From the NCBI GenBank assembly GCA_021152595.1, contig JAGKVC010000100.1, positions 1 to 17,505 of the forward strand: a stretch of DNA of 17,505 bases. Reading direction: 5' to 3'. Of the stretch, positions 14,195-17,505 are shown in pieces. Positions within the stretch are counted from its first letter, which is position 1; each line of letters starts with the position of its first letter. The notes under the pieces were generated by a model. That model made no database searches, was not told where the DNA came from, and saw only the letters and a program-made list of their open reading frames with translations. Position numbers and translations under genes: made by a program. Origin of the DNA: Clostridia bacterium (GTDB lineage: Bacteria > Bacillota > Clostridia > Oscillospirales > Ruminococcaceae).

Positions 14195-15400
14195 ATGAAG
14201 AGGGAGCATTTGTCCGGGAAACGAAAACCTCGAATAGGGATGATTCTGCTGCCGTTCGCACTTTCTGTATCAGTGATGCTGTCTGTGCTGATGATACATG
14301 CATCCGGCAGTACGGTCTATCCGGGTGACGTCAATGTTGACCGTCATCTCGACGTATCGGACGCAGTCTTGCTTGCACGGCTTTGCTGTGAGGATCCGAT
14401 GCTTTACATTTCGACGGAAGGTCTTGTGAATGCTGATGTCAACGGCGATAACAAGATCAACGGCAGCGATACAAATATGCTGCTGCGGCAGATTGCCAAG
14501 CAGCTCCCGATGACGCCGAATCCGTTTCAGACAACGGAGCCTGTGCCGGAAACGACAACCGAATCAGAAACATCAACAACTGAAGCAACCACAACCACTA
14601 CCATAACAACGGTCACGACAACCGAAGCGCCGCCTGTCCAGACGGAACCAGTCAAACAGGATCTGACAGCAGATAAAAAGCCGTATCCGCTCGGCGTATC
14701 CATCTCTGTTCTGACCGGTCAGACGCAGCCGAATGAAATGCTCACGGTTCAATACGATATCGGCAATATCATCTTTGCGATTTTCGCCGAAGATCCTGCC
14801 GATACCACTATCGCAATCGCATTTGAGGACAATATCGTCGGATACTATAAGATCTGCTCGGAGTATACCGCTCCTGACGGCTATTCTGTCCGCGAATACC
14901 GCGATGAATTTTACAATGAAGCGGGCACGCTGTACGCCGTGACGATCCTTCGGTCAGATGTCAGCATCCGGTTCGATCATCTGGCAAACAGAGATGATTT
15001 TGAAGTGCTTTCAAAGCTCAATTTCTACGCTGTAAACGGGCTTCGCGCATTCATGGGCATCCCCTGCTATCAATGGCATCCGGAGCTTGGAAAAATTGCC
15101 CGTGCGCACAGTGTCGATATGGCAGCGCACAACATGTTCGAGCATTACAGCTCTGACGGTACAACGCGCAAGCAGCGTATGCTCAATGCCGGAATCGACT
15201 ATATGAGCGGCGGAGAGAATATCGACCGCGGTCAGTTTGATACCTTTGATGCTGTAGACGGCTGGCTCGGCTCCGATGAGCACCGTGAAAATCTGCTCAG
15301 CACGAAATTCACGCATATCGGAGTAGGATTCGCCTACAATGAAAACGCTGACGGCTACTTCTACGGCACGCAGGATTTCTGTTCCTTCTTCCCAGATTGA
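14195..15400 (+). CDS. Secreted CAP/SCP-domain protein with N-terminal dockerin-like module
   Basis: The ATG at 14195 (AAAGGGG, 8 bases ahead) is preferred to a GTG 18 bases upstream that overlaps this ribosome site. The 401-residue product begins with a basic signal/anchor segment (hydrophobic 14-35). Two dockerin-like Ca loops follow (DVNVDRHLDVSD at 45-56 and DVNGDNKINGSD at 81-92), then a Thr/Glu-rich linker (113-152). A CAP-associated region (about 165-265) precedes the CAP domain (about 274-400). CAP hallmarks are H305, the H-N-x-F-x-H segment (312-317), GENI (340-343) and EHRENLL (362-368), as in YkwD-like bacterial proteins. Function in bacteria is poorly known, and surface attachment through a cohesin is suggested by the dockerin. 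An N-terminal dockerin is less usual than a C-terminal one. The stop codon overlaps the first palindrome ahead of argG. Confidence 0.87.
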   Translation: MKREHLSGKRKPRIGMILLPFALSVSVMLSVLMIHASGSTVYPGDVNVDRHLDVSDAVLLARLCCEDPMLYISTEGLVNADVNGDNKINGSDTNMLLRQIAKQLPMTPNPFQTTEPVPETTTESETSTTEATTTTTITTVTTTEAPPVQTEPVKQDLTADKKPYPLGVSISVLTGQTQPNEMLTVQYDIGNIIFAIFAEDPADTTIAIAFEDNIVGYYKICSEYTAPDGYSVREYRDEFYNEAGTLYAVTILRSDVSIRFDHLANRDDFEVLSKLNFYAVNGLRAFMGIPCYQWHPELGKIARAHSVDMAAHNMFEHYSSDGTTRKQRMLNAGIDYMSGGENIDRGQFDTFDAVDGWLGSDEHRENLLSTKFTHIGVGFAYNENADGYFYGTQDFCSFFPD

Positions 15401-15461
15401 ATAAAATTCATTCAAAAATGTATATTTTGAATAATATTCATGAATATTCCTTAAATATACA
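15398..15461. promoter_or_regulatory. Candidate ArgR-type operator region ahead of argG
   Basis: Two near-identical dyads, TGAATAAAATTCA (15398-15410) and TGAATAATATTCA (15428-15440), lie with centres 30 bases apart. The second is part of a perfect 16-base palindrome AATATTCATGAATATT (15433-15448), nested inside an outer pair TGTATATTT (15419-15427) / AAATATACA (15453-15461) with almost the same centre. Known ARG boxes have TGAAT and ATTCA half-sites separated by four A/T bases. Here the gap is three, so the assignment to ArgR is an inference supported mainly by the gene behind it. The block ends 8 bases before the -35. Confidence 0.5.
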
Positions 15462-15469
15462 AATACCCC

Positions 15470-15497
15470 TTGACAAATATCAAATACAGAGTATAAT
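15470..15497 (+). promoter_or_regulatory. Sigma-A promoter of argG
   Basis: TTGACA (15470-15475), 16 bases, TATAAT (15492-15497), a perfect match to both boxes. The leader of about 50 bases contains a small perfect hairpin, GACAGC (15514-15519) with GCTGTC (15528-15533), ending just before the GGAAAGGAAG ribosome site. Confidence 0.88.
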
Positions 15498-15553
15498 AAA
15501 AAAGGATTTTACAGACAGCATACATCCGCTGTCGGAAAGGAAGATCAATTATC

Positions 15554-16786
<1,233 letters not shown>

Positions 16787-16802
16787 TCAATCAAACAATC
16801 AG

Positions 16803-16842
16803 ACAGAAAGGGCGGCTTTCGCAGGTCGCCCTGTCTGTTTTT
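16803..16842 (+). terminator. Terminator or attenuator after argG
   Basis: ACAGA (16803-16807) plus AGGGCG (16809-16814) pair with CGCCCT (16827-16832) plus TCTGT (16834-16838), with a single A-G mismatch, followed by TTTTTC. It is 16 bases after the argG stop. Only 38 bases separate its U-tract from the next ATG, and no promoter is visible there, so it probably works as a partial terminator inside the operon. Confidence 0.82.
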
Positions 16843-16880
16843 CAAAGTATCCGCAAATCCCTTCGGAAAGGAGCCGGCTT

Positions 16881-17159
16881 ATGAGCAAAAGAAAGCATAA
16901 CGGAGTCTACGACGCAGAATGGTCCCCTGCACTGAATATGTATGTCATGGATGAAATGTGCGGCAGCCATCTGATTTACAGTGACGTTTATGAAATCAGT
17001 GAAGATGCTTTCAATCATTTTGAGGATCCGGGCTTCAATCCCGTGGAGCACATCATACGGTTTCTCTTTTCGTCAGCCGGAGTACGAACACCTGAGCAGC
17101 AGAGATTGTATGAAATCAGATTTGCGGAGATAAAAGGCAAATCACTTGGAAAGGAATAA
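16881..17159 (+). CDS. Small protein of unknown function between argG and argH
   Basis: This 92-residue protein starts at an ATG with an excellent ribosome site (GGAAAGGAG, 7 bases ahead). The open frame extends upstream through the terminator and the end of argG, which is not credible as coding. It has no signal peptide or membrane helix. It begins with a basic MSKRKHNG and continues into an acidic, aromatic-rich body (WSPALNMYVMDEMCGSHLIYSDVYEI, residues 14-39). It ends with a charged helix-like stretch (RLYEIRFAEIKGKSL). I recognise no family. Its stop lies 6 bases before the argH ATG, and the argH ribosome site overlaps its last codons, so the two are coupled. This location suggests, but does not show, a link to arginine metabolism. 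Confidence 0.75.
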   Translation: MSKRKHNGVYDAEWSPALNMYVMDEMCGSHLIYSDVYEISEDAFNHFEDPGFNPVEHIIRFLFSSAGVRTPEQQRLYEIRFAEIKGKSLGKE

Positions 17160-17165
17160 GCAGCT

Positions 17166-17505
17166 ATGGCAAAAATGTGGGCAGGCAGATTTTCAAAAGA
17201 GGTCGATGAAACTGTCAATGCGTTCAATTCCTCGATCTCCTTTGACGGCAGAATGTACCGTCAGGACATCAAGGGCTCTATGGCACATGCCGAAATGCTG
17301 GGAAAACAGGGCATTATCGACATTCACGAAAGTGAGAAGATCATTGCGGGACTGAAATCTATCCTCGAGGACATCGACAGCGGAAGGCTTATGCTCGACC
17401 CCAACGCCGAGGATATTCATATGTTCGTTGAACAGGAGCTGACAAACCGTCTGGGAGATACAGGAAAGCGTCTGCACACCGCAAGAAGCCGCAACGATCA
17501 GGTGG
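17166..17505 (+). CDS. argH: Argininosuccinate lyase, 3' part beyond the window
   Basis: The first 113 residues are visible and the frame is open to the right edge. It begins MAKMWAGRFSKEVDETVNAFNSSISFD, the typical opening of the lyase. It reaches the substrate-binding signature HTARSRNDQV at the window end, with Ala in place of the common Gly. The enzyme splits argininosuccinate to arginine and fumarate, the last biosynthetic step. The ribosome site AAAGGA lies across the end of the preceding small gene, and 6 bases separate its stop from this ATG, indicating coupled translation. Transcription must come through the hairpin after argG unless there is an unseen promoter. Confidence 0.95.
   Translation, partial: MAKMWAGRFSKEVDETVNAFNSSISFDGRMYRQDIKGSMAHAEMLGKQGIIDIHESEKIIAGLKSILEDIDSGRLMLDPNAEDIHMFVEQELTNRLGDTGKRLHTARSRNDQV

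Overview
The window looks like chromosomal DNA of a gut Firmicute of the Ruminococcus / Oscillospiraceae type. The evidence is near-balanced base composition, two secreted proteins with dockerin-like Ca-binding repeats, Thr/Glu/Ala-rich surface linkers, a BspA-type leucine-rich-repeat protein, a CotH-family lipoprotein, AGGAGG-type ribosome binding sites and near-consensus sigma-A promoters with 17-base spacers. The species is not claimed. Nothing clearly phage- or transposon-derived was seen.

Left part (1-9640), all on the minus strand. In the direction of transcription, starting from the right, it holds: a tRNA-Pro(TGG) with its own promoter and terminator (9411-9675); a membrane-anchored protein with a long low-complexity linker (8236-9282); a CotH-family lipoprotein overlapping a patatin-like phospholipase (8101-5535); a secreted LRR/dockerin protein (5373-3676); and a three-gene exopolysaccharide-control operon (3395-470) of a small secreted, tail-anchored protein, a Wzz-BY-kinase fusion and a PHP-type tyrosine phosphatase. 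Last comes an AT-rich zinc-ribbon gene that runs off the left edge. Most units are bounded by recognisable hairpin terminators, and several by perfect or near-perfect TTGACA/TATAAT promoters. In two places the next promoter's -35 lies just after the previous terminator.

Right part (9767-17505), all on the plus strand. A promoter at 9767-9795 drives hypoxanthine phosphoribosyltransferase, which is closely followed by an ABC ATPase and a 991-residue FtsX-type permease with a long extracytoplasmic coiled coil. A secreted dockerin/CAP-domain protein follows. Then comes arginine biosynthesis: argG, a 92-residue protein of unknown function, and argH (cut by the right edge). argG is preceded by a clear promoter and an AT-rich nested palindromic site resembling an ArgR operator. 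A strong terminator-like hairpin lies between argG and the two genes behind it.

The themes are cell-surface biology (polysaccharide control, surface adhesion/scaffold proteins, an envelope ABC transporter) and housekeeping metabolism (purine salvage, arginine). The items most worth a second look are the uncharacterised 92-residue gene inside the arg cluster with the hairpin in front of it, the palindromic operator before argG, the repeat-flanked leader of the zinc-ribbon gene, and the overlapping CotH/patatin pair. No convincing new defence or mobile system was found.
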